Below, piece after piece: positions 6,783 through 16,579 of a DNA stretch of 30,894 nucleotides. The stretch is taken from positions 1 through 30,894 of the forward strand of contig NZ_CALKTL010000140.1 of the NCBI RefSeq assembly GCF_937997405.1, written 5' to 3'. The translations under genes and the position numbers were made by a program. Numbering within the stretch: the first letter of the stretch is position 1; each line of letters begins with the position of its first letter. The notes under the pieces were generated by a model. The model worked only from the letters and a program-made list of their open reading frames with translations. It did not search any database and had not been told where the DNA came from. This DNA comes from an uncultured Campylobacter sp. Lineage in GTDB: Bacteria; Campylobacterota; Campylobacteria; Campylobacterales; Campylobacteraceae.

Positions 6783-9700
6783 ATGAAAAACAAAAAAGAC
6801 TTCGTTACCGAAAGATTTAACGCCGCCTTGATTCTAGGCGCTGCACTACTTACGCTTGTAGTAGTTTGCGAGATTAGCTTTTTGCGCACTAGGATCGCTA
6901 CGCAGCTTGATTTGCGGACGCGCACGGCGATTACTTTACTTAAAAATACCGACGAGTCGCTTTTTAGCGAGCTTGAAATACTAAAAGAAACTATCCTTTC
7001 TCTGGACGCAAGGCATGAGGCTGCGCAAAGCGAGCTTTACGCGGATTTGATCCGCAACGTCGTAAAATCTTCTCATAGATTTGACGCTATTTTTTATCTG
7101 CGCGCCCACGGCGCGGAACAGGAGAGCTTGGCGTATTTTTCATCGGATGCGCGTATTTCGGATCTTGGCGAGATACGGCTTGCGGATATCACAAGCGAGC
7201 TAAAAAAGGATGAATGGGTATCGCGCTATATGATGATGGATAGGGCGTGGCGGTATTTTTTGATCAAGCGCGTAAATGCTGATTCGTATCTGCTAGGCTT
7301 TGCCAACACTGCTAGACCGATTGCCAGGCTCTCTTCGCTGGGAGATATTTTGGTCTTTAATGCCGAAGGCAAATTTTTTAACGCTCCTGGTAGCGCAACC
7401 GATCTATTGGGGCAGGATTTTGATTTTTCGCGCCTAGGCGAAGTGGTGAGCTTCGAAGACGAATCGGGGCTAGGCTTTGCATATCTTGCAAAATTTGGAG
7501 ATAATTTCGTAATGGCTCGCGAACGAGCCGGCTATTTTTTGGGCGCGGACGATTTTATCGTCGTAGCGCTAGCGGCGGCTATTTTAGCTTATTTAATCCT
7601 TCTAATTTCAAATTTTACGTTTTTAAAAAAGCGCGTTTTCATCCCGCTTGCAGCAGTTCAAAACGCTCTGCGCCAAGGGGATTACCACTCCAAAATCCGC
7701 GATATAGAAGCGCTAAATCCGCTAAGCTCCGTCTTAGAAATTTCTAAATCCATAGATGAGGTTTTGAAGTCTAATTTGCGCCACGGCGATTTTAGCCTCA
7801 GCTTTAAAGATGCGCTAAAATACAGCTCTCTTTCGGTGCTTAGCATCGATAACGTCGCAGGCACGATCGAAAGCGCTAGCAACGGCGCGCGCGAGCTTTA
7901 CGGCGATGACGTCGTAGGACGGAATATCTTCGCGCTGCAAGCAGGCTCATTTTACGATCACGCCTATCAAACCCAGCGCGCAAACTATGTCAAAGAAAAC
8001 TATGTCGTAACCCGCCAAGAGACCAAAAATGGCGTCAAAGACCTTTATGTTAAAAAATCTTATATCCGCGACGGAAGTAAAATTTCAACCCTTTTTGTGG
8101 TACTTGATGCGTCAAAATATCGCAGATTTTACGATGAAACCAAGCAAAAATATGAGTATTTAAATCACGCACCTATCGTTACGCTCGTGTTTGACTACAC
8201 TTCGGGCAAGATCGTAGATGCTAGCAAAAATATAAAAGAGCTTTGGGGTTACGAAGCGGCGCAGTTTTTAAGCGGCGAGATAAGGCTATGGGATTTGTTG
8301 GATGAAAAGGACGCGAATGAGGCTAAAAATGAAATTTTAAACCGCTTAGCCGATATGCCCGCAGAAGAGCTAAGCTTTTCTCAAAGCTATAAAATTCGCC
8401 ACAATGACAATATCCGCTATAGCTACGAAGTGAGTATCTATGTCAAAAAGTCCGCCTCCAGGGCTGCGTTTTATTTTCAAAATATCGATGACGATGTTAA
8501 GGCGATCCGCGGCTTGCAGGAGGATTTGGACTTTTATCGCACGGTAATCGAGACTAGGAATTTTTGCACCTGCTTAATCGACCTTGATGCGCAGACGCTA
8601 TCGTTTGATAAAAATTACTTTAAAATTTTAAAATATCGCGGCAAAAGGCTAAACACTGCGATGAGCTTTGGGGAGTTCAGTTATGAAATTTACTTCGCGG
8701 ATTTAGAGAATTTCAATAAAATGATCCGCGAATGCACCGCCGGGCTTAGGAGCGATTTTAGCTGCGAATTTCGTCTGCGAAACGCCGCTAATGCCTATAC
8801 TTGGATTAGTATGCAAGGCTACGTCACCGAAAAGCACGGCTCTCGCTCTCGCCTTGTAAAAACTACGCTCGAAGATATCAGCTCGCGCAAGCAGACGGAG
8901 CTGGAGCTAAATTTAAACGCCAACGTCTTTTCGCGCTCGCTAGAGGCGATCTTAATCACAGATGAGAGCGGTCGCGTGCTGCGCGCTAATAACGTCTTTT
9001 ATGAAATCACCGGCTATAGCGAAAGCCAAACCATCGGCAAAATTCCAAATTTCTTCGCTCCTACGGAAGGCGGAGCAGACGTGATGGAGAGGATTAGAAA
9101 AAATCTCGTCGGCAAACAGACCTCTTACAAAGATGAAATTTACGGACTAAAAAGAGGCGGTGGCACCTTTCCTGCGCTATTTACGGCAATTGCGATAAAG
9201 GATGATTTTTCGCTTACTTCAAATTTCATTCTGATGTTTACCGAAATTTCGCAGATCAAACAAAAGGAGAGCGAGCTAGCCAAGATCGCCCACCACGACG
9301 CGCTTACGGGGCTTCCGAACAGAGTGTATTTTATGAAAGCCGCGCAGGGCTATACCGCAAACGCGGGCAGCAGCGGCAAATTGATGGCTGTGCTTTTCAT
9401 CGATTTTGATGGCTTTAAGGCGATCAACGACACCTACGGGCACGAGGTCGGCGATATGTTTTTACAAGCGATCTCAAAGGCGATGAGCGGGCTACTGCGC
9501 AAAGGCGATATCTTAGCGCGCCTAGGCGGCGATGAGTTTGGCGCTATCATTGGCGATCTGCAAAGTAAGGATGCCGCGCATGTGCTATTAGATCGTCTGC
9601 TTGGAATTTCAAAGATGAAATTTAACCTCAAAGGCAATGAGATTAGCGCAAGCATCAGCGTTGGCGCAGCGTTTTACGACGGCAGCGAAAAGATCGATTT

Positions 9701-10850
9701 TCCAGGACTTTTATCGCGCGCCGATAGAGCGATGTATCGCGCTAAAACGAGCGGCAAAAACCGCTACTGCATCTTTGAGCGCGCCGAAGCAGACGGGCCT
9801 AGCGAGGAAGGGATTGCTGCGGCGATCGAAGAGGGGGAGTTTTTCGTGCTCTATCAGCCGATCATTAGCGGCGCGCAGATTTACGGGTATGAGCTGCTTT
9901 TACGCTGGGATCGCGGAAAGCGCGGAATTCTTGCCCCGCAGGATTTTGCGCAGATATTAAGCGAGCCGCGATTTGAGTTGCCGATCTCAAAATTTGCGTT
10001 TTCAAAGATGATGGAATTTAATGCTCAAACGGGCGCAAACTGCTCGATAAACGTAAGTCTAGCCGTGCTTACAAACGACGAATTTTACGATTTCGTAGCT
10101 CATAGCTTGCGAGACAGAGCTAATGCAAAAGGCGAGTTGATGTTTGAGATAACCGATTTTAGCGAGCAAAATTTTAAGGAATTCGCCCCTGCGCGTGGGC
10201 GTTATGCAGATCTTGGGGTTAAATTTGCTCTTAATAGTGCAAATAAAAGCAATATCCCATTCCTGAATGCCCAGCCTTTCGATGTCGTTAAAATCGACCG
10301 CGAGCTCTGCCTTGACATAGGCAAGAAAAAAAATGCTATCCGAACGATGGTGGAGATCACGGGCAAGCTAAAGCGGGAGTTTGGATTTGCTCTCGGTGCT
10401 CAAGGGGTCGAAAACGCGCTGTCGCTGCGACTTTTAAATAATCTAAAATTTAACTATCTGCAGGGAAATTTTATTGCAAAAGCGTTGGACCGCAGAGAGA
10501 TAGACGCTTTCATTGCGCGATTTAAAGATACGCCCAAGCTCGCAGCCATCGATAAAGATGAGTTTATCAGCTTCTTAAACGCGCTTGATTACAAAGAGCT
10601 TGCTTTAAGCTTCGTTTCGCGCGCCGATGCGGGCGATCTGAGCCCTGGAGAGTTCGAAGGCTTTAGAGCAAAATTCGGCGAAATTTTAAACAAAACTCAA
10701 AGCGCGGGCAGCGAAAAATTTGCGCTAAATACAGAAATACGTAAGCAAATTTTAGATATTCTTTCGCTTGATTACCGCGTTTTGGCAAGCTTCATTCAGA
10801 GCTTTAAAACGCGGCTAAATCAGTTCATAAGCGATTTGGAGGCAGCATGA
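6783..10850 (+). CDS. Membrane-bound PAS-GGDEF-EAL signalling protein (EAL degenerate)
   Basis: 1355 residues. TM1 is at about 13-34 and an extracytoplasmic sensor at about 35-250. TM2 is at about 255-278. Several PAS-like modules follow (about 340-450, 458-560, 575-700, 716-830), then GGDEF (about 835-1000) and EAL-like (about 1020-1245). A helical tail of about 100 residues ends the protein. The cyclase motif GGDEF is intact (915-919) and preceded by an RxxD inhibitory site (RKGD). In the EAL part the signature is ELL (1037-1039), the DDFG loop is replaced by LNSANKS, and AEGVE has become AQGVE (Gln1207). It is therefore likely a diguanylate cyclase with a non-hydrolysing EAL domain. ATG 6783 is chosen over the upstream TTG at 6771. 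It overlaps the next gene as ATGA. Confidence 0.85.
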   Translation: MKNKKDFVTERFNAALILGAALLTLVVVCEISFLRTRIATQLDLRTRTAITLLKNTDESLFSELEILKETILSLDARHEAAQSELYADLIRNVVKSSHRFDAIFYLRAHGAEQESLAYFSSDARISDLGEIRLADITSELKKDEWVSRYMMMDRAWRYFLIKRVNADSYLLGFANTARPIARLSSLGDILVFNAEGKFFNAPGSATDLLGQDFDFSRLGEVVSFEDESGLGFAYLAKFGDNFVMARERAGYFLGADDFIVVALAAAILAYLILLISNFTFLKKRVFIPLAAVQNALRQGDYHSKIRDIEALNPLSSVLEISKSIDEVLKSNLRHGDFSLSFKDALKYSSLSVLSIDNVAGTIESASNGARELYGDDVVGRNIFALQAGSFYDHAYQTQRANYVKENYVVTRQETKNGVKDLYVKKSYIRDGSKISTLFVVLDASKYRRFYDETKQKYEYLNHAPIVTLVFDYTSGKIVDASKNIKELWGYEAAQFLSGEIRLWDLLDEKDANEAKNEILNRLADMPAEELSFSQSYKIRHNDNIRYSYEVSIYVKKSASRAAFYFQNIDDDVKAIRGLQEDLDFYRTVIETRNFCTCLIDLDAQTLSFDKNYFKILKYRGKRLNTAMSFGEFSYEIYFADLENFNKMIRECTAGLRSDFSCEFRLRNAANAYTWISMQGYVTEKHGSRSRLVKTTLEDISSRKQTELELNLNANVFSRSLEAILITDESGRVLRANNVFYEITGYSESQTIGKIPNFFAPTEGGADVMERIRKNLVGKQTSYKDEIYGLKRGGGTFPALFTAIAIKDDFSLTSNFILMFTEISQIKQKESELAKIAHHDALTGLPNRVYFMKAAQGYTANAGSSGKLMAVLFIDFDGFKAINDTYGHEVGDMFLQAISKAMSGLLRKGDILARLGGDEFGAIIGDLQSKDAAHVLLDRLLGISKMKFNLKGNEISASISVGAAFYDGSEKIDFPGLLSRADRAMYRAKTSGKNRYCIFERAEADGPSEEGIAAAIEEGEFFVLYQPIISGAQIYGYELLLRWDRGKRGILAPQDFAQILSEPRFELPISKFAFSKMMEFNAQTGANCSINVSLAVLTNDEFYDFVAHSLRDRANAKGELMFEITDFSEQNFKEFAPARGRYADLGVKFALNSANKSNIPFLNAQPFDVVKIDRELCLDIGKKKNAIRTMVEITGKLKREFGFALGAQGVENALSLRLLNNLKFNYLQGNFIAKALDRREIDAFIARFKDTPKLAAIDKDEFISFLNALDYKELALSFVSRADAGDLSPGEFEGFRAKFGEILNKTQSAGSEKFALNTEIRKQILDILSLDYRVLASFIQSFKTRLNQFISDLEAA

Positions 10851-11710
10851 TAGATAGCGTTAGCGCCGATTTCGATCACGAGATACCAAACGGCTCGAGG
10901 CTGTATTTCGGAAAGAGCGCGCAGCTCAAGCGCGAGCTGGAAAATAAAGCGAGCGAAATCCTCGTGCAAAATGGCTTTAGCGAAATTTTAACGCCATATT
11001 TTTCATATCATCAACACCTAAGCGTCGCGCCGCAGAAGCTTCTCAAGCTATCTGATCCCACGAACCATGAGCTTGCGCTTCGCGCAGACAGCACCGTGGA
11101 CGTCGTACGTATCGTGCGCAAACGGCTGAAAGACGATAAGTTAAGGCGACTATTTTATGTCCAGCCGACCTTTAAATACCCAAGCGACGAGTTTTATCAG
11201 ATCGGCGCGGAGCTGATCGGGGAGAAAAATCTACCACTTGCGATCAAAATCGCACAGGAATTTTTTAAAGAATTTGATCTTGTGCCCGCGCTTCAGCTGA
11301 GCAATATCGAAATTCCGAAAAAAATTTGCGAAATTTTAAACCTGCCGCTTGAAATTTTTGAAAAGGGCAAGATTGAGACACTGCTTGAGCAAAATTTGCC
11401 CTGGCTGGACGCTACGGCTCGCGCCGTGTCGCTAAAGGACGTGCAGGATCTGCGCGCGCAGGTGCCTGAAGAGCTAAAGCCCTGCTTAGATGAAATTTTA
11501 AACCTAGGCGTGGATTACGAGTGTATCCGCGTTTCGCTGCTGTATTACTCCAAAATGCGCTATTACGATGCGCTATTTTTTAGATTTTTGGATGCGAGCG
11601 CAGTGTATTGCAACGGCGGAAATTACGAAATAGACGGGCTAAAATCCAGCGGCTTTGCGCTGCTAGTGGATGCTTTGATAGAAAAAATTATGCAAAAGGA
11701 TGAGAAATGA
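10847..11710 (+). CDS. HisZ-like protein (class II histidyl-tRNA synthetase paralogue)
   Basis: 287 residues resembling the core of HisRS/HisZ. A motif-2-like stretch LRADSTVDVVRIVRKRL is followed by RRLFYVQPTFKYPS. A degraded HisRS signature, GGNYEIDGL, stands where GGRYD-L is expected, so the substrate arginine and the catalytic aspartate pattern are lost. There is no anticodon-binding domain. In bacteria with short HisG, HisZ is the regulatory subunit of ATP phosphoribosyltransferase. Campylobacter usually has the long HisG, which does not need HisZ, so the role here is uncertain. It overlaps the upstream signalling gene and purA by 4 nt each (ATGA), giving tight coupling to purA. Confidence 0.72.
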   Translation: MIDSVSADFDHEIPNGSRLYFGKSAQLKRELENKASEILVQNGFSEILTPYFSYHQHLSVAPQKLLKLSDPTNHELALRADSTVDVVRIVRKRLKDDKLRRLFYVQPTFKYPSDEFYQIGAELIGEKNLPLAIKIAQEFFKEFDLVPALQLSNIEIPKKICEILNLPLEIFEKGKIETLLEQNLPWLDATARAVSLKDVQDLRAQVPEELKPCLDEILNLGVDYECIRVSLLYYSKMRYYDALFFRFLDASAVYCNGGNYEIDGLKSSGFALLVDALIEKIMQKDEK

Positions 11711-12957
11711 GTAAAGTTGACGTAGTCATCGGCGCCCAGTGGGGCGATGAGGGTAAGGGTAAGATCGTAGATATGATAAGCGCGAATTACGATTTCGTAT
11801 GTCGCAGCAGCGGCGGGCACAACGCGGGCCACACCATCGTCATAAACGGCGAGAAATTTGCGCTACATCTGGTGCCTAGCGGCGTGCTTCATAAAAATAT
11901 CATCAACATCATCGGAAACGGCGTCGTTATCAACCCCGACGTGCTGATTACCGAGATGGCGCAGTTTGAAAATTTAAAGGGCAGATTTTTCATAAGCGAG
12001 AAGGCGTTTTTAAATTTACAGTACCACTCGCTGATCGATCAGGCGCGCGAAAAGAGTAAGGGCGAGCTTGCGATCGGCACCACCGGTAAGGGCATAGGGC
12101 CTGCGTATGCCGATAAGATCGCGCGCACGGGGCACCGCGTAGTGGAGCTTTTGGAGCCCGAAAGGCTTGCCGAGGCGCTATCGCGGGATTTCGCTTCGCA
12201 TGAGAGCGTTTTTGAAAAAGCGGGGGTTAAAATTCCTAGCAAGCTTGAAATTTACGATGAGCTAAAGCGCTATAAAAGCGCGCTCGAGCCATACATCGCA
12301 GATACCACGCACATGCTGTGGAAGGCGCTTGATTACGACAAGCGCGTGCTCGTAGAGGGCGCGCAAGGAAGCCTGCTTGATATCGATCACGGCACCTATC
12401 CTTACGTCACGAGCTCGACGACTATCGCGGGCGGGGCTTGCAGCGGGCTCGGGCTCGCGCCGAAAGATATCGGCACGGTGATGGGAATTTTAAAAGCCTA
12501 CACCACCCGCGTGGGCAACGGCGCGTTTCCTACCGAGGATAAAGGCCCGCAGGGCGAGGCGATGCGCGAGATCGGTAAGGAGTACGGCACCACGACGGGG
12601 CGCGCGCGCCGCTGCGGCTGGTTCGACGGAGTGGCTACGAAATACGCCGTGCGCCTTAGCGGCATCGACAAGCTCGCGCTTATGAAGCTTGACGTCTTAG
12701 ACGGCTTTGAGAGCATTAAAATTTGCCGCGCGTATCGCTACAAGGGTGAGGAGATCGATTATTTCCCGATCGATTTGGAAGCTGCCGAGCCGGTTTATGA
12801 GCAGATGCCGGGCTGGGACAGCGTCAAGGGAATTTCAAAATTTGAAGATCTGCCGCAAAACGCGCAAAATTATATCCGCAAAATAGAGGAGCTAAGCGGC
12901 GCGAAGGTGGGCTTCATCTCCACCAGTCCCGAAAGAAGCGACACGATAATTTTATAA
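11707..12957 (+). CDS. purA: Adenylosuccinate synthetase
   Basis: 416 residues, near the usual family length. The N-terminal phosphate loop GAQWGDEGKGK carries the catalytic Asp14. SGGHNAGHT carries His42. The IMP-site segments TTGKGIGPAYADKIAR and GAQGSLLDIDHGTYPYVTSS are all present, and the C-terminal base-recognition loop STSPERSDTI is intact. It converts IMP, aspartate and GTP to adenylosuccinate in AMP synthesis. The start overlaps the stop of the HisZ-like gene (ATGA). A 22-bp palindrome follows the stop. Confidence 0.97.
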   Translation: MSKVDVVIGAQWGDEGKGKIVDMISANYDFVCRSSGGHNAGHTIVINGEKFALHLVPSGVLHKNIINIIGNGVVINPDVLITEMAQFENLKGRFFISEKAFLNLQYHSLIDQAREKSKGELAIGTTGKGIGPAYADKIARTGHRVVELLEPERLAEALSRDFASHESVFEKAGVKIPSKLEIYDELKRYKSALEPYIADTTHMLWKALDYDKRVLVEGAQGSLLDIDHGTYPYVTSSTTIAGGACSGLGLAPKDIGTVMGILKAYTTRVGNGAFPTEDKGPQGEAMREIGKEYGTTTGRARRCGWFDGVATKYAVRLSGIDKLALMKLDVLDGFESIKICRAYRYKGEEIDYFPIDLEAAEPVYEQMPGWDSVKGISKFEDLPQNAQNYIRKIEELSGAKVGFISTSPERSDTIIL

Positions 12958-12961
12958 ACCC

Positions 12962-12983
12962 GGTGAAATTTTAAAATTTCACC
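12962..12983. terminator. 22-bp palindrome after purA
   Basis: GGTGAAATTTT and its exact reverse complement AAAATTTCACC join without a loop, 4 bases after the purA stop. It could fold as a hairpin with a closing A/T loop, but no T-run follows, so termination would be weak. It equally belongs to the AAATTT-rich palindromes seen across the window. Confidence 0.4.
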
Positions 12984-13032
12984 CGTTGCGGGCGGCGAGA
13001 CCGCTCATAGAACTGAATTTAAAGGAACGATC

Positions 13033-13584
13033 ATGCGAATACGACTACCACACGTGCCATATATCGCGCATAAAATAGCGCTGGATCTGCTAAACTCGGG
13101 CTGCGTTACGCTGAGTGCGGGCATAGAGCCCGTCGCCAAGGAAGCGGATGAGATCATAAGGGCCGATCTGCAAAAAGAAAGAGCGATAGACGAGCGCGCA
13201 AACGAGCTGATAGATGAGCGCATAAGCGAGCTTGACGAGATGAGCGTGAATAAAAAAGATATGTTTTGGCTCATCAAACGCCACATCGCAAACGACGAGA
13301 ATTTCGAGCTAAATTTCGAGGATCGCTACGGCACCATATCGCATAAAATTTTAGAAACCGTTTGGAAGAAAAATTTGATCGATTACAAAGTCTCGGAAAA
13401 CAGGCTAAAGACGATAATTTATAACGCGATCGACGAATATCTTAAAAATTATCAAAAGATTGAGGATGCGGTCTATGAAAAGATCGAGGGCTACAAGCAA
13501 AAACTGATCCCCGGCACCGAAGAATACGAGCTTGTGTTCGAAAAGCTCTACGAAGAGGAGCTAAGAAAACGGGGCATGCTGTAA
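13033..13584 (+). CDS. DUF507 family protein
   Basis: 183 residues, highly charged and helical, with no signal peptide or membrane segment. The start MRIRLPHVPYIAHKIALDLLNSG and the repeated pattern of acidic helices (ADEIIRADLQKERAIDERANELIDERISELDE) fit DUF507 (PF04368), found mainly in epsilon- and deltaproteobacteria. Its function is unknown. AAAGGA is present before the ATG. The stop overlaps carA's start by one base (TAATG), so it is co-translated with carA. Confidence 0.8.
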   Translation: MRIRLPHVPYIAHKIALDLLNSGCVTLSAGIEPVAKEADEIIRADLQKERAIDERANELIDERISELDEMSVNKKDMFWLIKRHIANDENFELNFEDRYGTISHKILETVWKKNLIDYKVSENRLKTIIYNAIDEYLKNYQKIEDAVYEKIEGYKQKLIPGTEEYELVFEKLYEEELRKRGML

Positions 13585-14702
13585 TGAACGCGTATATCTA
13601 CATAGAAAACGGCATCTACCTGCAGGCCAAGGCGTTCGGCAAGGGCGGTAGCGCATTCGGCGAGCTCGTGTTTAACACCTCCGCCACCGGCTACGAGGAG
13701 ATTATCTCAGATCCTAGCTATGCGGGGCAGTTTATTATTTTCACTATGCCTGAAATCGGCATCGTAGGGATCAACGAAAACGACAAAGAAAGCTCCAAAA
13801 TCCACGCAAGCGGAATTTTCGTAAGAAATTTTAACAACGAGCCTTCAAATTTCCGCTCGCAGATGAGCTTGGAGAATTATTTTCTGCAAAACGGAAAATT
13901 CGGCGTTTACGACATCGACACCAGATTTTTAACCAAGATGCTGCGCGATCAGGGCAGTCTGCGCGCCTTCGTTTCTACCGAGATCAGCGATAAGGCGGCT
14001 CTTAAAAAGGCGCTTAGCGAGTCTGCGCGCATAGAGGAGATCAACTACGTAAGCATCGTAAGCACGAAGGCGCCGTACAAGCACACCTCCGGTCGCTGGG
14101 ATGCCGAGCGAGGAAGCTACGCCCAGCCCGCAAGCTGCGGCAAAAAGATAGCCGTGATCGATTACGGCGTCAAGCGAAACATCCTAAATGAGCTTTGCGA
14201 TCTGGGGCTCGGCGTCGAGGTTTTCCCGCACGACGTTAAAGCGGAAGCGCTGATCGCAAAATTTAAAGATGGGCAGATCGACGGCGTGTTTTTATCAAAC
14301 GGCCCGGGCGAGCCTCGCATGCTTAAAGAGGAGATCGCGCAGATCAAAAAGATGGTCGAAGCGCGCGTGCCGATTTTTGGAATTTGCCTAGGTCATCAGC
14401 TGCTAAGCAACGCGATGGGGTATGAGACCTATAAGCTGAAATTCGGCCAGCACGGCGCAAACCACCCCGTGCAAAACCTGCGCACCAAATCGATCGAGAT
14501 CACCGCGCAAAACCACAACTACAACGTCCCAGAAACGATTGCGCAGATCTGCGAGATCACGCACCGAAATCTTTTCGACGGCACGATCGAGGGGGTTCGC
14601 TACAGGGAGTACCCCGTATTTTCGGTGCAGCACCACCCCGAAGCCAGCGCAGGGCCTACTGAGAGCAAATATATCTTTAAAGAATTTCTTGAAATTTTAT
14701 GA
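13584..14702 (+). CDS. carA: Carbamoyl-phosphate synthase small (glutaminase) subunit
   Basis: 372 residues. The N-terminal CarA domain (1 to about 150) includes ELVFNTSATGYEEIISDPSYAGQ. The class I glutamine amidotransferase domain has the nucleophile Cys268 in GICLGHQ, and the histidine and glutamate of the triad in QHHPEAS (His350/351, Glu353). It hydrolyses glutamine and channels ammonia to CarB for arginine and pyrimidine synthesis. carB is not in this window. It overlaps DUF507 by 1 nt and is followed by a strong hairpin. Confidence 0.97.
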   Translation: MNAYIYIENGIYLQAKAFGKGGSAFGELVFNTSATGYEEIISDPSYAGQFIIFTMPEIGIVGINENDKESSKIHASGIFVRNFNNEPSNFRSQMSLENYFLQNGKFGVYDIDTRFLTKMLRDQGSLRAFVSTEISDKAALKKALSESARIEEINYVSIVSTKAPYKHTSGRWDAERGSYAQPASCGKKIAVIDYGVKRNILNELCDLGLGVEVFPHDVKAEALIAKFKDGQIDGVFLSNGPGEPRMLKEEIAQIKKMVEARVPIFGICLGHQLLSNAMGYETYKLKFGQHGANHPVQNLRTKSIEITAQNHNYNVPETIAQICEITHRNLFDGTIEGVRYREYPVFSVQHHPEASAGPTESKYIFKEFLEIL

Positions 14703-15620
14703 TTTTTGAAATTTTGCCTGCACTAAATTTTACCGCGATTGCGCGGTAAAATTTTAAATTTGCGGCAAGCTTTAAATTCTAACGCGGTCTTTGCGTCGTA
14801 GATTTAAAACCCGTTGCAGCCTGGATAATTGCAGGCTGGAGCGGTACGCAAAGCGCACTTTTGCGGACTTAGGATTGTCGCGGCGATTTTGGATTAAGCG
14901 GTTTTTGGATGAAACGGATCTGCGCTAGTCGCGATTTTAAATTTAAACCGGCTGCGCGCCGCATGCTTTTCATTCGTGTGATTTTTGCATCCGCTTAGCT
15001 TTTAAGTGCACGCGCGGCTAAATTTTATGCGTTTTAAATTTAAAAATTGGGCTTGGCGCGCTTTGCCCTTTCAAAACAGATCCTGCGGTATATTTAGCAT
15101 GGCTTCAAGCTCTTTAAATTTGACGAACCATTTTGTTGCCGTTAAAAGTTCCGCTAGCAAGCTGCCCTGTCGCCCGTAAAATTTTATCTAACGTCGCCCG
15201 CCCGTTAAAGTCTTATTGACGCAATTTTGCCAGTTATGCCCTAGTTTTTGATAAACTATACCTGCCCTTCAAACCTTATCAGCGCTGTTTTATTTCCCTC
15301 TAAAAGCCATTTGCCTAAAATAAAATTCCACTCCGCCGCGTAGTGAAATTTTACCTACGCTAGCTTTGAAATTTTACTTTCAGCCGTTCTAAATCTCTTT
15401 CGCACCGATAAGATTTAGCTCGCTTTACTTTAAATTTTTGCTCCATTCCTAGGCTACAGTTTTTACTCACACTTGTTTTTTAATCCCGCCCATATTTACA
15501 CCTAAAATAAGAGTTGTGTTACTTTATAAAATTAAATTTTTAACTTAACATTATTTTAAGCTCAATAAAAGAGAAAATTTGAAAGAATTTCGTTTGAAAT
15601 TTCGCCTTGAGGGGTCTGCT
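14703..15620. other. Non-coding island downstream of carA
   Basis: Beyond the carA terminator no gene is seen on either strand. The stretch carries many AAATTT-type hexamers and a 7-bp hairpin CAGCCTG/CAGGCTG (14817-14838) without a T-run. It becomes very A/T-rich from about 15480, where the promoter of the response regulator should lie (TTTATAAAATTAAA near 15520). No recognisable gene remnant was found. Confidence 0.6.
14725..14754 (+). terminator. Hairpin terminator of carA
   Basis: A perfect 13-bp stem, AAATTTTACCGCG and its complement, encloses an ATTG loop 23 bases after the carA stop. The 3' arm ends in A/T bases and runs into TAAATTT. The A/T-rich base of the stem would make it work in both directions. 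Confidence 0.7.
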
Positions 15621-16304
15621 ATGAGCTGCGCTTTAAAAGAGCTGGACGTCTTGCTAGTCGAGGATGATACTAAATTACTAGCCTCGCTGCATAAGGCGTT
15701 TGAGGGTATTTTTAACAACGTTTACAATGCCCAAAACGGGCTTGAAGGTGTAAAAAAATTCAAAAAATTTAGTCCTAATCTCGTCATTACCGACATTTTA
15801 ATGCCGATCGAGGATGGACTAGCGATGATACGTCAGATTAAGCAGATCTTTCCGCATGCCCCTATCGTGGTGCTTAGCGGCTTCAGTAGGGAGGAGCAGC
15901 TAAAAGGCGTTATGGAGATTGGCGTCGAGCGGTATTACTTTAAACCGGTAGATATCGCCGCATTTGTGCTAGAGATAAGTGCACTGATGAAGTCTAAGCT
16001 GGACTCGGTACGAGTCGTAAATATGGGCGCAGGCTACGTATTTGACGGGCTTCGTCGTATTTTGCTGAAGGATGGCGAGCAGATCGTGCTTACTAAAAAG
16101 GAGCTTTCTTTTGTTTCGCTGCTAGCCAGTCGCGTGGGCGAGCTGGTGCTTTACGAGGAGATCAAGCGTTATGTTTGGACTGAAGGAGCCGTGAGTGATA
16201 CGGCGCTTCGCACCTTCGTCAAGCGTATCCGCGATAAAGTGGGAGGCGAAATCATAAAAAACGTCCCGAGCCTGGGATACAAGATCGAGCTTGAGCCCGC
16301 TTAA
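15621..16304 (+). CDS. OmpR-family response regulator, orphan
   Basis: 227 residues. The receiver domain (about 8-125) has acidic pocket Asp15/Asp16, phosphoacceptor Asp58 in VITDILMP, Ser86 and Lys108 in FKPVD. The C-terminal winged helix (about 140-226) has the OmpR pattern TKKELSFVSLL...DTALRTFVKRIRDKVG...NVPSLGYKIEL. ATG 15621 is chosen because GAGGGG lies 6 nt upstream; a TTG at 15579 would add 14 residues outside the receiver fold. No histidine kinase gene is next to it, so the partner is unknown. It is flanked on both sides by non-coding DNA and is probably transcribed alone. Confidence 0.9.
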   Translation: MSCALKELDVLLVEDDTKLLASLHKAFEGIFNNVYNAQNGLEGVKKFKKFSPNLVITDILMPIEDGLAMIRQIKQIFPHAPIVVLSGFSREEQLKGVMEIGVERYYFKPVDIAAFVLEISALMKSKLDSVRVVNMGAGYVFDGLRRILLKDGEQIVLTKKELSFVSLLASRVGELVLYEEIKRYVWTEGAVSDTALRTFVKRIRDKVGGEIIKNVPSLGYKIELEPA

Positions 16305-16579
16305 ATTTGATCGCGTTTTTGCCGCTTTGTAATTTACGGAATCCACTCGTAAAATTTTGCGTCGAAATATGCCGCGATTAATGCGGAGCGAGGTAGAATT
16401 TTGCGCTCAAAGCGCCACAGATTAAAATTTTACGCTCATCCAACTTACTAAATTTGACTTGATAAAATTTAGCCTCTCAAGCTTTTCAAAAACTTCTTTG
16501 CTTAAAAGCCCAAACTAAAAATTTCTTGCTAAAATATCGCAAAATTCCGCGTTCTGCGAATCGCTCTAAAGGATTTGTT

